DNA from: Rubrivivax gelatinosus IL144
Lineage (GTDB): Bacteria > Pseudomonadota > Gammaproteobacteria > Burkholderiales > Burkholderiaceae_C
Length of the DNA: 64,000 bases
Assembly (NCBI RefSeq): GCF_000284255.1
Contig: NC_017075.1
Coordinates: forward strand, 1,364,001-1,428,000
Direction: 5' to 3'
A program made the position numbers and the translations under genes. The notes beneath the pieces were generated by a model that worked only from the letters and a program-made list of their open reading frames with translations, was not told the origin of the DNA and did not search any database. The first letter of the stretch is position 1; the number at the start of each line of letters is the position of its first letter. Of the stretch, positions 52,457 through 62,660 are shown piece by piece.

Positions 52457-54222
52457 GGTGCGAGGGCCGCGCCCGGCGCGCTGCCGTCGCGGAACTGGAG
52501 CTGGTGCAGCTTGTGGTACAGGCCGCCGCGCGCCAGCAGTTCGTCGTGGGTGCCGACCTCGGCCACGCGGCCCTGGTCCATCACGACGACGCGGTCGGCG
52601 TTGGCGATCGTCGACAGCCGGTGGGCGATCGTCACCGTGGTGCGGCCGCGCTTCAGGTTGTCGATCGCCTGCTGGACGATGCGCTCGCTCTCGGTGTCCA
52701 GCGCCGAGGTGGCCTCGTCGAGCAGCAGGATCGGCGCGTCCTTCAGCAGCGCGCGCGCGATCGACAGGCGCTGGCGCTGGCCGCCGGACAGGCGCGTGCC
52801 GTTCTCGCCGATCGGCGTGTCCAGGCCCTGCGGCAGCTCGCGGATGAACTCCATCGCGTGCGCGGTCTCGGCCGCGCGTTCGATGTCCTCGCGGCTGACC
52901 TCGCCCGGCGCGCCGTAGGCGATGTTGGCGGCGACGGTGTCGTTGAACAGCACGACGTGCTGGGTGACCAGCGCGATGTTGGCGCGCAGGTCGGCCAGGC
53001 GCAGCTCGTGGGTGTCGATCTCGTCGAGCAGGATGCGGCCGCGGTCGGGTGAATAGAAGCGCGGGATCAGCGACATCAGCGTCGACTTGCCGCTGCCCGA
53101 GGCGCCGACCAGCGCGACCGACTCGCCGGGGCGGATGTCCAGCGTCACGCCGTCCAGCGCGTCGCCGTCGGCGCCGGCGTAGCGGAAGCCGACGTTCTCG
53201 AAGCGCAGATGGCCGCTGGAACGCGGCAGCTCGCGCGTGCCGGTGTCGCGCTCGGGCTCGGCGTCGATGACCTCGAACACCGAGGCTGCCGCGGCCAGGC
53301 CGCGCTGCAGCGCTTCGTTGACGTTGGACAGGCGCTTGAGCGGCGCCAGCAGCAGCGCCATCGCGCCGAAGAACGAGACGAAGCCGCCGACGGTGAGCTG
53401 GTCGGAGCGCGTGGCCAGCGTCGCGTAGTAGATGATCGCGGCCAGCGCCAGCACGGCGATGAACTGCACGATCGGGCCGTTGGCCGACGAGGTGCGCGTC
53501 GTCTTCATCATGTAGCGGCGCACCGCGGCCGCGACCTCGTCGAAGCGCTTGGCCTCGTAGGCGGCGCCGCCGAAGATGCGGATCTCGCGCGGCGCGCCCA
53601 GCACCTCGTGCGCGACGTGCGTCATCGAGCCCATCGAGTTCTGCTGCGCGCGGCTGAACTGGCGCATGCGCCGGCTGACCGAGCGGATGACCCAGGCGAT
53701 GACCGGCAGCACGGTGAAGAACAGCAGCGACAGCTTCCAGTTCAGCCACAGCATGTAGCCGAGCAGGCCGATGACGGTCAGCGAGTCCTTGACGATCGTG
53801 ATCAGCGAGGTGGTGATGATCGGGCTGATCTGCTGCGCGTTGTAGGTCAGGCGCGACATCAGCGTCGCCGTCGGCTGGCGGTCGAAGTAGGCCAGCGGCA
53901 GCGACAGGATGCGCTGGAACATCGCGTTGCGCAGGTCGAGCACGACGTGCGTGGCGACGCTGGCCAGCGTCACCGAGTGCACGTAGTCGGAGAGGCCGCG
54001 CACGACGAACAGCCCGATCAGCGCCAGCGGCATCAGGTGCGCGAACTCGGGATCCTTCTCGACGAAGCTGCCGTCGATCAGCTGGCGCAGCAGCGCCGGC
54101 ACCGAGGCCTCGGCGGCAGCGTTGACGATCATCGCCAGCACGCCGAAGACGAAGACCTGGGTGTACGGGCGCACGTAGCCGAGCAGTCGCCGGTACAGCG
54201 CGAGGGAGTCGTTGCGGGCCAT
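52453..54222 (-). CDS. msbA: Lipid A export permease/ATP-binding protein MsbA
   Basis: A 589-residue half-transporter that flips lipid A-core across the inner membrane. Six transmembrane helices occupy the first 320 residues. The ATPase domain has Walker A LVGASGSGKSTLM, Q-loop LVTQHVVLF, signature LSGGQRQRLSIARAL, Walker B ILLLDEATSALD and H-loop IAHRLSTI. Placed between lapB and core glycosyltransferases, consistent with lipopolysaccharide transport. Confidence 0.95.
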   Translation of the reverse strand: MARNDSLALYRRLLGYVRPYTQVFVFGVLAMIVNAAAEASVPALLRQLIDGSFVEKDPEFAHLMPLALIGLFVVRGLSDYVHSVTLASVATHVVLDLRNAMFQRILSLPLAYFDRQPTATLMSRLTYNAQQISPIITTSLITIVKDSLTVIGLLGYMLWLNWKLSLLFFTVLPVIAWVIRSVSRRMRQFSRAQQNSMGSMTHVAHEVLGAPREIRIFGGAAYEAKRFDEVAAAVRRYMMKTTRTSSANGPIVQFIAVLALAAIIYYATLATRSDQLTVGGFVSFFGAMALLLAPLKRLSNVNEALQRGLAAAASVFEVIDAEPERDTGTRELPRSSGHLRFENVGFRYAGADGDALDGVTLDIRPGESVALVGASGSGKSTLMSLIPRFYSPDRGRILLDEIDTHELRLADLRANIALVTQHVVLFNDTVAANIAYGAPGEVSREDIERAAETAHAMEFIRELPQGLDTPIGENGTRLSGGQRQRLSIARALLKDAPILLLDEATSALDTESERIVQQAIDNLKRGRTTVTIAHRLSTIANADRVVVMDQGRVAEVGTHDELLARGGLYHKLHQLQFRDGSAPGAALAP

Positions 54223-54225
54223 CGG

Positions 54226-55374
54226 TCAGCTCTCGTCGACGCGGCGCGGCGGGTAGCTGTCCCAGCTCAGGCAGCCCGGGCATTGCCAGAAGTACTGGTG
54301 GGCCTCGAAGCCGCAGGCCGCGCAGCGGTAGCGGTGCAGCGGGCGCGCGGCGCGCGCCAACGCCTGTTCGACGAGCTCCAGCGCCGCCGGGTCGCCGGCC
54401 GCCGGCTTGGGCGGCGTCGCGAGCAAGGCGTGCGCGGCGGTCAGGCTGGGCTGCTGGCGCAGGCTCTCGGCCAGGCGCCGCGGCTGGCCGGGCGGGTCCA
54501 GGCGGCCCAGCGCCTGCAGCACGTCCAGGCTGGGGCTGCGTTCGAGCGCGCGTTCGAGCTGCGCGCGCACGTGGTCGAGCCGGCCGCAGGCTTCGCCGCT
54601 GGCGGCGTAGTCGGCCGCCACCAGCGCGAAGGCGCCCGGCTGCAGGGCGGCCAGTTCGTCCCAGAGCGCGACGGCCTCGTCGTGCTTGCCCGCGGCACGC
54701 GCGCGGCGGCCGGCGATGACACGCGGCCTGGCGGCGTGCGGCGCGGCTTCGCGTGCCCGCTTGAGCGCCGTGTCGGCATCGGCGGCGTTGCCGGCGGCGT
54801 CGGCCTCGTCGGCCAGTTCGCACCAGTAGTGGGCGATGCGTGGTGCGTACGAGCCGGTACCACTCTTGTCCAGGCGCGTGGCGATCTCGATCGCGGCGCG
54901 CCAGCTGCGCGAACGCTCCTGCAGCGCCAGCAGCGCCAGCCAGGCCTCGGTCTCGAAGGCCGTGCCTTCGAGCGCGCGGTAGGCGGCTTCGGCACGGTCG
55001 AAGAGGCCGGCGCGCATGTAGTCCTGGGCCAGCTCGTGCTGGGCGCGGTCGCGTTCGCCGGCCTTCAGGTCGGCCCGCGACAGTAGGTGCTCGTGCACGC
55101 GCACCGCGCGTTCGAATTCGCCGCGGCGGCGGAACAGGTTGCCGAGCGCGAAGTGCAGCTCGGTCGTGTCGGGGTCGTTCTGGACGGCTTCGATGAAGGC
55201 GTCGATCGCCTTGTCCTGCTGCTCGTTGAGCAGCAGGTTCAGGCCTTTGAAGTAGGCGCGCGGGGCGTCACGGTTGTCGCGGCGCACCTGGCGCAGGTCG
55301 AAGCGCGACGCGAGCCAGCCGAGCGCGAAGGCCACCGGCAGGCCGATCAGCAGCCACTGGAAATCGAAGTCCAT
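54226..55374 (-). CDS. lapB: Lipopolysaccharide assembly protein LapB
   Basis: A 382-residue inner-membrane-anchored TPR protein that controls LpxC turnover and lipopolysaccharide assembly. N-terminal membrane anchor LLIGLPVAFALGWLASRFDLRQVRRD, tandem TPRs (AYFKGLNLLLNEQQDKAIDAFIEAV onwards) and a C-terminal rubredoxin-like zinc site (YRCAACGFEAHQYFWQCPGCLSWDSYPP) complete the family architecture. Three bases before msbA. Confidence 0.95.
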   Translation of the reverse strand: MDFDFQWLLIGLPVAFALGWLASRFDLRQVRRDNRDAPRAYFKGLNLLLNEQQDKAIDAFIEAVQNDPDTTELHFALGNLFRRRGEFERAVRVHEHLLSRADLKAGERDRAQHELAQDYMRAGLFDRAEAAYRALEGTAFETEAWLALLALQERSRSWRAAIEIATRLDKSGTGSYAPRIAHYWCELADEADAAGNAADADTALKRAREAAPHAARPRVIAGRRARAAGKHDEAVALWDELAALQPGAFALVAADYAASGEACGRLDHVRAQLERALERSPSLDVLQALGRLDPPGQPRRLAESLRQQPSLTAAHALLATPPKPAAGDPAALELVEQALARAARPLHRYRCAACGFEAHQYFWQCPGCLSWDSYPPRRVDES

Positions 55375-55423
55375 CGGGCGTCGGTTCGGGTCGGGAAAAG
55401 GGCCGGCTCGCGGGGCGAACCGG

Positions 55424-55735
55424 TCACAGGCCTTCGCGAGGCGGGTGCTCCAGCGGCAGCTCGGAGACGGGGGCCGGCGCGGGACCGGGGGCGGGCACGG
55501 GGGGCGTCGGCGCCTGCAGCCGCGCCTTGCGGCGCTGGCGCCACCAGCTCGGCAGCATCGCCAGCACGCCGACGGCCGCGCCGGCGGCGAAGGCCGCGAG
55601 AACCACGATCACCATCGGCGCCTGCCACTCGGCGCCGAAGAACCAGCGCACGGTGGCGTTCTGCTGATTGTTCAGCGCGAACGCGAAGAGGGTGAAGAAG
55701 ACGAAGGCTCTGAAGAGCCAGACAAGAAGGCGCAC
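55424..55735 (-). CDS. lapA: LapA-domain membrane protein
   Basis: A 103-residue inner-membrane protein (DUF1049/LapA). Two hydrophobic helices (LVWLFRAFVFFTLFAFALNN and MVIVVLAAFAAGAAVGVLAML) are separated by QNATVRWFFG, the LapA signature, then a basic stretch and a Pro-rich cytosolic tail. LapA acts with LapB in lipopolysaccharide assembly. It lies 49 bases before lapB. Confidence 0.9.
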   Translation of the reverse strand: MRLLVWLFRAFVFFTLFAFALNNQQNATVRWFFGAEWQAPMVIVVLAAFAAGAAVGVLAMLPSWWRQRRKARLQAPTPPVPAPGPAPAPVSELPLEHPPREGL

Positions 55736-55763
55736 GGCGCCGATTCTAGGATCCGGCGCGCCT

Positions 55764-56075
55764 TCAGGCGGCGTCGGAATCTTGCTCGGCGGGCTGGCGC
55801 GCGTCGACGGCTTCGCGCAGCGCCTTGCCGGGCTTGAAGTGCGGGACCAGCTTCTCCGGGATCACGACCTGTTCACCGCTGCGCGGGTTGCGGCCCATGC
55901 GCGGGGGGCGACGGTTGATCGAGAAGCTGCCGAACCCGCGGATCTCGATGCGGTGGCCGCGGGCCAGCGCGTCGGTCATCGCGTCGAGGATGGTCTTGAC
56001 GGCGAACTCGGTGTCGCGCTGCGTCAGCTGCGAGAAACGCTCGGCAAGACGGGCGACGAGGTCGGATCGGGTCAT
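55764..56075 (-). CDS. ihfB: Integration host factor beta subunit
   Basis: A 103-residue DNA-bending protein. [68 protein letters not shown] carry the DNA-binding beta arm with the intercalating Pro in RNPRSG. The start at MTRSDL was chosen over an ATG 18 bases upstream because this is the conserved N-terminus. It follows rpsA, as in most betaproteobacteria, after an intrinsic terminator that may reduce readthrough. Confidence 0.96.
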   Translation of the reverse strand: MTRSDLVARLAERFSQLTQRDTEFAVKTILDAMTDALARGHRIEIRGFGSFSINRRPPRMGRNPRSGEQVVIPEKLVPHFKPGKALREAVDARQPAEQDSDAA

Positions 56076-56106
56076 GGCAGGGACGGATCGCAAGCGGCTT
56101 GAAACG

Positions 56107-56143
56107 CGAAAAGGCCCGCGCGCCTTCGAAGGGCGCGCGGGCC
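56107..56143 (-). terminator. Intrinsic terminator between rpsA and ihfB
   Basis: Minus strand: a 12-base-pair GC stem (56132-56143 with 56113-56124), 7-base loop and TTTTCGCGTTTC after it. It lies within the rpsA-ihfB pair, so ihfB must rely on readthrough or on a promoter between. Confidence 0.8.
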
Positions 56144-56156
56144 GAACGGCAGCGGT

Positions 56157-57872
56157 TTACTCGCGGTTGTCGAGCTTGGCGCGCAGCAGGGCGCCCAGGC
56201 TCGTCGTACCGGCGTTCTCGCGCTCGTTGGTCTGGCGCAGGGCCTGCATCGACTGTTGCTCGTCGGCGTTGTCCTTGGCCTTGATCGACAGCTGGATCGA
56301 ACGCAGCTTGCGGTCGACGTTGATGATCATGACCGAGACGTCGTCGCCTTCCTTCAGCACGTTGCGCGCGTCTTCGACGCGGTCGCGGCTGATTTCGGAC
56401 GCACGCAGGTAGCCGGTGACGTCGTCGTTGAGCTGGATCTCGGCGCCGCGCGGGTCGACCGTCTTCACCTTGCCGGTGACGATGGCGCCGCGGTCATTGA
56501 GCGTCGTGAAGCTGGTGAACGGATCGACGTCCAGCTGCTTGATGCCCAGGCTGATGCGCTCGCGCTCGACGTCGATCGCCAGCACGATGGCTTCGACTTC
56601 CTGGCCCTTCTTGTAGTTGCGGACCGCGCTTTCGCCCGGCTCGTTCCACGACAGGTCGGACAGGTGCACCAGGCCGTCGATGCCCGCAGACAGGCCGACG
56701 AAGACGCCGAAGTCGGTGATCGACTTGACCGGGCCCTTGACCTTGTCGCCGCGCTTGACGTTGGCGGCGAACTCTTCCCAGGGGTTCGGCTTGCACTGCT
56801 TCATGCCCAGCGAGATGCGACGCTTGTCTTCGTCGATCTCGAGGACCATGACTTCGACTTCCTCGCCCAGCGAGACCACCTTGGACGGGGCGACGTTCTT
56901 GTTCGTCCAGTCCATTTCGGAGACGTGCACCAGGCCTTCGATGCCCGGCTCGATCTCGACGAACGCGCCGTAGTCGGCGATGTTGGTGATCTTGCCGAAC
57001 AGGCGCGTGCCGTTCGGGTAGCGGCGCGAGACGCCCAGCCACGGATCGTCGCCCAGCTGCTTGATGCCCAGGCTGACGCGGTTCTTCTCGGCGTCGAACT
57101 TGAGGACCTTGGCCGACAGTTCCTGACCGACCTGCACCACCTCGCTCGGGTGACGCACGCGGCGCCAGGCCATGTCGGTGATGTGCAGCAGGCCGTCGAT
57201 GCCGCCGAGGTCGACGAACGCACCGTATTCGGTGATGTTCTTGACCACGCCGTGCACGATGGCGCCTTCGGTCAGCGTCTCGAGCAGCTTGGCGCGTTCT
57301 TCGCCCATCGAAGCCTCGACGACGGCGCGGCGCGACAACACGACGTTGTTGCGCTTGCGGTCGAGCTTGATGACCTTGAACTCCATGGTCTTGCCCTCGA
57401 ACGGGCTCATGTCCTTGACCGGACGCGTGTCGAGCAGCGAACCCGGCAGGAAGGCGCGGATGCCGTTGACCAGCACCGTCAGGCCGCCCTTGACCTTGCC
57501 GCTGACCGTGCCGGTGACGAAGTCGCCCGACTCCAGCGCGTTCTCCAGCGCCATCCACGACGCCAGGCGCTTGGCCTTGTCGCGGCTGAGGATGGTGTCG
57601 CCGTAGCCGTTCTCGACGGCGTCGATGGCCACCGCGACGAAGTCGCCGACCTGGACTTCGAGTTCGCCCTGGTCGTTCTTGAACTCGTCGATGGGCACGT
57701 AGGACTCGCTCTTGAGCCCGGCGTTGACGACGACGTGGTTGAACTCGATGCGCACGACCTCGGCGGAGATCACTTCGCCGACACGCATGTCGGAGCTCTT
57801 CAGCGATTCCTCGAACAGGGCGGCGAAGGCATCAGCGCCGCTCTTGGCGATGACGGTAGTGGAAACGGACAT
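56157..57872 (-). CDS. rpsA: 30S ribosomal protein S1
   Basis: A 571-residue protein with six S1 (OB-fold) RNA-binding repeats, which brings structured mRNAs to the ribosome. Repeat boundaries are seen as G-x-V motifs: [78 protein letters not shown] and [17 protein letters not shown]. The last repeat is the most divergent, as usual. Length is that of a full six-domain S1. The 142-base gap to the cmk end holds its leader. Confidence 0.98.
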   Translation of the reverse strand: MSVSTTVIAKSGADAFAALFEESLKSSDMRVGEVISAEVVRIEFNHVVVNAGLKSESYVPIDEFKNDQGELEVQVGDFVAVAIDAVENGYGDTILSRDKAKRLASWMALENALESGDFVTGTVSGKVKGGLTVLVNGIRAFLPGSLLDTRPVKDMSPFEGKTMEFKVIKLDRKRNNVVLSRRAVVEASMGEERAKLLETLTEGAIVHGVVKNITEYGAFVDLGGIDGLLHITDMAWRRVRHPSEVVQVGQELSAKVLKFDAEKNRVSLGIKQLGDDPWLGVSRRYPNGTRLFGKITNIADYGAFVEIEPGIEGLVHVSEMDWTNKNVAPSKVVSLGEEVEVMVLEIDEDKRRISLGMKQCKPNPWEEFAANVKRGDKVKGPVKSITDFGVFVGLSAGIDGLVHLSDLSWNEPGESAVRNYKKGQEVEAIVLAIDVERERISLGIKQLDVDPFTSFTTLNDRGAIVTGKVKTVDPRGAEIQLNDDVTGYLRASEISRDRVEDARNVLKEGDDVSVMIINVDRKLRSIQLSIKAKDNADEQQSMQALRQTNERENAGTTSLGALLRAKLDNRE

Positions 57873-58014
57873 GTGGTTCCTGTGCCCGGAGGAGTTGAAG
57901 GCAGAGCCGGGCGGTGCTTGCAGCGGGGGCTGCAGGGTTCGTTGGACACACCCGCCGCGCCCGATGGCCTGACGGCCGGAAGGGGAGCGCAGCGGAACCT
58001 GGAAACGACGCGCG

Positions 58015-60051
58015 TCAGGCCGTGCGGCCGAACGGGCGGCGCTGTCGCCACCAATCCAGCACCTGGGCCACCGAGTCATCGATGGAAAGTGCCGAGTTGT
58101 CCAGCTCCAGCGCGTCTTCGGCCGGCTTCAACGGCGAGACGCTGCGCGATCGGTCACGCATGTCCCGCGCCTCGAGGTCCGCGCGAAGGTCGTCGATATT
58201 AGCAGAAATTCCCTTGGAAATCAGTTGCTTATAGCGCCGCTCGGCGCGCTGGGCGGCGCTCGCCGTGAGGAAGACCTTGAGCGGCGCGTCGGGGAAGATC
58301 ACGGTGCCCATGTCGCGGCCGTCGGCGACCAGCCCCGGCGCGCGGCGGAAGGACTGCTGCAGCGCGTGCAGCGCGGCGCGCACCGCCGGCCAGACCGAGA
58401 CGCGCGAGGCCATCAGGCCGCTGGTCTCCAGGCGCAGCTCGTCGGTGATGTCGCGCCCGCGCAGCCAGGTGCGGCCGGCGTCGGCGCCGTCGCCGAAACG
58501 CAGGTCCAGGCGCTCGGCCAGCGCGGCCAGCGCGGTCTCGTCGTCGGGCGAGACGCCGTCCCAGGTCGCGGCGATGCCGGTGGCGCGGTACAGCGCGCCG
58601 GAGTCCAGCAGCGCGTAGCCCAGCGCCGCGGCCACCTCGGCGGCCAGCGTGCCCTTGCCCGAGGCCGTCGGGCCGTCGATCGTGATCACCGGCACCTCGG
58701 CCGGCTCGGCGCGCGCCAGGCCGAACAAGGCCTCGAAATAGTCGGGGAAGGTCTTGGCGACGCAGTGCGGCTCGAGGATGCGCACCGGCACCTTGGCGCC
58801 GACCGTCGGGTTGAACGCCGCCAGCGACAGGCACATCGCCATGCGGTGGTCGTCGTAGGTCCGGATCTCGGCCGGCTGCCAGGTCTCGGGGGCGCGGACC
58901 TCGATGAAGTCGGTGCCTTCGACGACCGTCGCGCCGACGCGGCGCAGCTCGGCGGCCATCGCGGCGATGCGGTCGGTCTCCTTGACGCGCCAGCTGGCGA
59001 TGCCCTCGATGCGTGTCGGGCCTTCGGCGTACAGCGCCATCGCCGCGAGCGTCATCGCGGCGTCGGGGATGTGGTTGGCGTCCAGCGTGATGCCGGCCAG
59101 CGGCCAGCGCCCGCGGCGCACCTCCAGCCAGCCGGGGCCGGTGCGCACGTCGGCGCCCATCGCCTGTGCGGCTTCGACGAAGCGGATGTCGCCCTGGATC
59201 GAGTCGCTGCCGACACCCTCGATGCGCACAGCATCGCCGCCGCAGGCGGCGATGGCGCCGAGCGCGACGAAGTACGAGGCCGACGAGGCGTCGCCCTCGA
59301 CGTGGATGTCGCCCGGCGAGCGGTAGCAGCTGCCCTGCGGGATCGTGAAACGCTGCCAGCCGTCGCGCCGCACGGCGATGCCGAAGCGCGCCAGCAGGTT
59401 GACGGTGATCTCGACGTAGGGCTTGGAGATCAGCTCGCCGTCGACCTCGACGACGAGATCACGCTCGCCGGCGGCCAGCGGCAGGGCCAGCAGCAGCGCG
59501 GTCAGGAACTGGCTGGAGACGTCGCCGCGCACGCGGATCGCTCGCTCCAGCGCCAGACGGTCGCCGGCGCTGCCGCGCAGGCGCAGCGGCGGGTAACCCG
59601 GCGTGCCCAGGTCCTCGATCGTGCAGCCCAGCGGGCGCAGCGCGTCGACCAGGTCGCCGATCGGGCGCTCGTGCATGCGCGGCACGCCGGAGAGCTCGAA
59701 GTCGCCGCCTTGCAGCGTCGCCAGCACGGCCAGCGCCGCGGCCAGCGGCCGCATCGCGGTGCCGGCGTTGCCGAGGAACAGCCTGGCCTCGTGCACCGAC
59801 AGCTGGCCGCCCAGGCCGGTGACGGCCAGCGTGCCGTCGGCATCGTGGGCGATGCCGCAGCCCAGCGCGCGCAGCGCGTCGAGCATGACGCGCGTGTCGT
59901 CGCTGGCCAGCAGGTCGTGCACGCGCGTCGTGCCGTCGGCCAGGCCGGCGAGCAGCAGCACGCGGTTGGAGATGCTCTTGGAGCCGGGCAGCCGGACGGT
60001 GCCGGCCGCGCCTGCCATCGGCGGCAGGTCGAGGAAGGGAGTGCGGAACAT
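58015..60051 (-). CDS. aroA-cmk: Fused EPSP synthase / cytidylate kinase
   Basis: A single 678-residue frame. Residues 1 to about 440 are EPSP synthase of the shikimate pathway ([66 protein letters not shown]). From about 455 on it is cytidylate kinase ([76 protein letters not shown]), which phosphorylates CMP and dCMP. No stop or frameshift lies between. The fusion is known in some Burkholderiales. Start at [11 protein letters not shown], 16 bases after tyrA. Confidence 0.95.
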   Translation of the reverse strand: MFRTPFLDLPPMAGAAGTVRLPGSKSISNRVLLLAGLADGTTRVHDLLASDDTRVMLDALRALGCGIAHDADGTLAVTGLGGQLSVHEARLFLGNAGTAMRPLAAALAVLATLQGGDFELSGVPRMHERPIGDLVDALRPLGCTIEDLGTPGYPPLRLRGSAGDRLALERAIRVRGDVSSQFLTALLLALPLAAGERDLVVEVDGELISKPYVEITVNLLARFGIAVRRDGWQRFTIPQGSCYRSPGDIHVEGDASSASYFVALGAIAACGGDAVRIEGVGSDSIQGDIRFVEAAQAMGADVRTGPGWLEVRRGRWPLAGITLDANHIPDAAMTLAAMALYAEGPTRIEGIASWRVKETDRIAAMAAELRRVGATVVEGTDFIEVRAPETWQPAEIRTYDDHRMAMCLSLAAFNPTVGAKVPVRILEPHCVAKTFPDYFEALFGLARAEPAEVPVITIDGPTASGKGTLAAEVAAALGYALLDSGALYRATGIAATWDGVSPDDETALAALAERLDLRFGDGADAGRTWLRGRDITDELRLETSGLMASRVSVWPAVRAALHALQQSFRRAPGLVADGRDMGTVIFPDAPLKVFLTASAAQRAERRYKQLISKGISANIDDLRADLEARDMRDRSRSVSPLKPAEDALELDNSALSIDDSVAQVLDWWRQRRPFGRTA

Positions 60052-60067
60052 CGGGTGGAAGGCGGCG

Positions 60068-60949
60068 TCAGCGCTGCGTCGATCGCGGCGCGCCCATCTG
60101 CCAGCCGGCACGGCCTTCGGCGGCGGCGCGGATCATCGTTTCCAGCGCGTCGGTATTGCCGCTCAGCATCAGCTGTTCGAAGGCGTCCAGCGACTGGCGG
60201 AAACGCTGCGACTGCTTGAGGATCTCTTCGCGGTTGGCGGTCAGCACGTCGCGCCACATCTCGGGGTTGCTGGCGGCGATGCGCGTGAAGTCGCGAAAGC
60301 CCGGGCCGGCGAGCGACAGGAAGTCGCGCCCCGCGGGCTGGCCGACCACCGACGAGAAATAGGCGAAGGCCAGCAGGTGCGGCAGGTGGCTCACGGCGGC
60401 GAAGGCAGCGTCGTGGTTCTCCGGCGTCATCTTCAGCACCTGGGCGCCGATCGCCGACCAGACGTCGGTGGCCTTTTGCACCAGGTCGGGCGCGGTCTGC
60501 GGCAGCGGCGTCAGGATGACCTGGCGGCCGGCGTAGAGCGCCGCGTCGGCATGGCCGATGCCGGCCAGTTCCTTGCCGGCGATCGGGTGCGCCGGCACGA
60601 AGGACGCGAGGCGCTCGCGCAGCACGCGGCGTGCGGCGTCGACGACGTCGCGCTTGGTGCTGCCGACGTCCATGAACAGCACGCCCGGCTCGACGAGATG
60701 GCGGATGGCCTTGAAGGTCGCTTCGGTGGCCGCCACCGGCACCGACAGCAGCACGATGTCCGAGCCGGCGACGGCCAGCAGCGCCGATTCGGCGACGACG
60801 TCGATGACGCCGAGCTTCTTCGCGCGTTCGGTCGTCGACGGGCTCTTGCTGTAGCCGATGACGCGCTTGACCAGGCCGGCGCGCTTGAGCGCCAGCGCGA
60901 AGGAGCCGCCCATCAGGCCGCAGCCGATGACGCCGAGTTGCTGGAACAT
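60068..60949 (-). CDS. tyrA: Prephenate dehydrogenase
   Basis: A 293-residue NAD(P)-dependent enzyme that converts prephenate to 4-hydroxyphenylpyruvate (or arogenate to tyrosine). [21 protein letters not shown] is the dinucleotide fold, [24 protein letters not shown] contains the catalytic His, and [20 protein letters not shown] the substrate site. No chorismate mutase or ACT domain. Start overlaps the pheA stop by one base (TGATG). Confidence 0.95.
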   Translation of the reverse strand: MFQQLGVIGCGLMGGSFALALKRAGLVKRVIGYSKSPSTTERAKKLGVIDVVAESALLAVAGSDIVLLSVPVAATEATFKAIRHLVEPGVLFMDVGSTKRDVVDAARRVLRERLASFVPAHPIAGKELAGIGHADAALYAGRQVILTPLPQTAPDLVQKATDVWSAIGAQVLKMTPENHDAAFAAVSHLPHLLAFAYFSSVVGQPAGRDFLSLAGPGFRDFTRIAASNPEMWRDVLTANREEILKQSQRFRQSLDAFEQLMLSGNTDALETMIRAAAEGRAGWQMGAPRSTQR

Positions 60950-62055
60950 CAGTGCACGTCCACCGGGTAGGCCCCGAGGACTTTGAAGAAGGCGCAGGCG
61001 TCGTGCAGCTCGCGCAGCGCGGCACCGACCTTGGGCTCGTCGGGATGGCCCTGCACGTCGATGTAGAAGTAGTACTCCCACTGGCCCGAACGCGCCGGGC
61101 GCGACTCGAAGCGCGACATCGAGACGTCGTGGCGCTTGAGCGGCACCAGCATGTCGTGCACCGCGCCCGGCCGGTTCTTCACCGACAGCACGAGGCTCGT
61201 GCAATCGTGGCCCGAGGGCTTGGGCACCGGGTGGCGGTCGGGGTGGGTGACGATCGCGAAGCGCGTGCGGTTGTGGGCGTCGTCCTGGATCGCAGGCGCC
61301 AGCACGTGCAGGCCGAACTCGCTGGCCGCGCGAACGCTGGCGATGGCCGCGACGCTCGGGTCCTGCGAAGCCAGGCGCGCACCTTCGGCGTTGCTCGATG
61401 CCGGGCGGCGCTCGGCGTCGGGCAGGTGGTGGCTGAGCCAGCCGTGGCATTGCGCCAGCGCCTGCGGATGGGCGCAGACGGCGCGGATGCCGTCCATCGA
61501 GTTCTCGCGCCGCAGCAGGTTCTGGCGGATGAACAGGCTCGTCTCGCCGATGATGAACAGCGGCGTGTGCAGGAAGAGATCCAGGGAACGCGCGACCACG
61601 CCCTCGGTGGAGTTCTCGACCGGCACGACGCCGAAGTCGGCCGCGCCCGAGGCGACGGTGTGGAAGACCTCGTCGATGCTCGCGCACTGCACGCGCATCA
61701 GCGAGCTGCCGAAATAGCCGATCGCCGCCTCTTCGCTGAAGGTGCCGGCGGGGCCCAGGTAGGCCACGCGCGTCGGCGTCTCCAGCGCGCGGCAGGCCGA
61801 CATGATCTCGCGCCAGATCGGCGCGATGCTCGCGGTCTGTAGCGGGCCCGGGTTGACGGCCTTCATGCCGTCGATGACCTGGGCCTCGCGTTCGGGCCGG
61901 AAGACGACCGAGCCCTCCCGCTTCTTCAGCTCGCCGACGGCCAATGCCAGGCCGGCGCGTCGGTTGAGCAGCGCCAGTAGCTCGCGGTCGACCGAGTCGA
62001 TCTGCTGGCGCAGGCCGACCAGTTCGTCGGAGGACTCGACCTGCGGCGTCTTCAC
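60949..62055 (-). CDS. pheA: Bifunctional chorismate mutase/prephenate dehydratase
   Basis: A 368-residue P-protein for phenylalanine synthesis. The N-terminal AroQ chorismate mutase (LVGLRQQIDSVDRELLALLNRRAGLALAVGELKK) is followed by the dehydratase domain (RVAYLGPAGTFSEEAAIGYFG, VPVENSTEGVVARSLDLF) and a regulatory ACT domain with SLVLSVKNRPGAVHDMLVPLKRHDVSMSRFESRP, whose ESRP binds phenylalanine. ATGA overlap with the DUF2059 gene. Neither serC nor hisC, often found beside it, is present. Confidence 0.97.
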   Translation of the reverse strand: MKTPQVESSDELVGLRQQIDSVDRELLALLNRRAGLALAVGELKKREGSVVFRPEREAQVIDGMKAVNPGPLQTASIAPIWREIMSACRALETPTRVAYLGPAGTFSEEAAIGYFGSSLMRVQCASIDEVFHTVASGAADFGVVPVENSTEGVVARSLDLFLHTPLFIIGETSLFIRQNLLRRENSMDGIRAVCAHPQALAQCHGWLSHHLPDAERRPASSNAEGARLASQDPSVAAIASVRAASEFGLHVLAPAIQDDAHNRTRFAIVTHPDRHPVPKPSGHDCTSLVLSVKNRPGAVHDMLVPLKRHDVSMSRFESRPARSGQWEYYFYIDVQGHPDEPKVGAALRELHDACAFFKVLGAYPVDVH

Positions 62056-62660
62056 TTGGGCGTGCTGGCCGGCGCGGCGGGCGCGGCCGCTTCGAAGCGC
62101 TTGCGCACCGACTGCTCGAGCGCCTTCACCTTGGGCTCGACCAGCGGCTTGGTCTCGGCGACCAGTTTCTCGCCCAGCGCACGCTGCAGGTCGCCGTTCA
62201 TCGACTGGAACTTGCGGTTCACCGGCGACTCGAGCATCGTGATGAGCTGCTTGAGCTCGTCTTCGCTGAAGCGTTGCTCGAGGAGCGCGCCGATGGTGCT
62301 GGGCGCCAGCTTGACGGCGCGGTCGCGCACGATAGGCGTCGCTTCGTCGGCGTACTTCTTGGCGTCGGCCTGCAGCGACTTGGCCATCGCTTCACGCTTG
62401 TCGGCGGGCAGGCGCTGCAGCGCCATCGCCGCCTGCTGCATCAGCATCACCGCCGGCTGCTCGGCGAGCTGGCGCGCCATGTTCTCGATCGCCGGCTGCT
62501 GGATCTGCAGGATCTTGGCGACGAGCGCCTTCTTCGCCGGGCTCGACGGCGCGGCGGCCGCCGGGGCGGAGGCCGCCGCCGAGGCCGGCGCCGGCGCCTT
62601 CTGGGCCATCGCAGGAACGGCCGCGGCGAGCGCCAGGGCCAGCACGAATCTTTGAGTCAT
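62052..62660 (-). CDS. DUF2059 exported protein
   Basis: A 202-residue protein with a signal peptide (MTQRFVLALALAAAVPAMA) and an Ala/Pro/Ser-rich linker. The DUF2059 domain follows (ALVAKILQIQQPAIENMARQLAEQPA...FSEDELKQLITMLESPVNRKFQ). DUF2059 proteins are helical periplasmic proteins of unknown function. The ATG at 62660 shares one base with the gyrA stop; the GTG three bases upstream gives a GTGA overlap and is equally possible. Coupled to pheA by ATGA. Confidence 0.88.
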   Translation of the reverse strand: MTQRFVLALALAAAVPAMAQKAPAPASAAASAPAAAAPSSPAKKALVAKILQIQQPAIENMARQLAEQPAVMLMQQAAMALQRLPADKREAMAKSLQADAKKYADEATPIVRDRAVKLAPSTIGALLEQRFSEDELKQLITMLESPVNRKFQSMNGDLQRALGEKLVAETKPLVEPKVKALEQSVRKRFEAAAPAAPASTPK

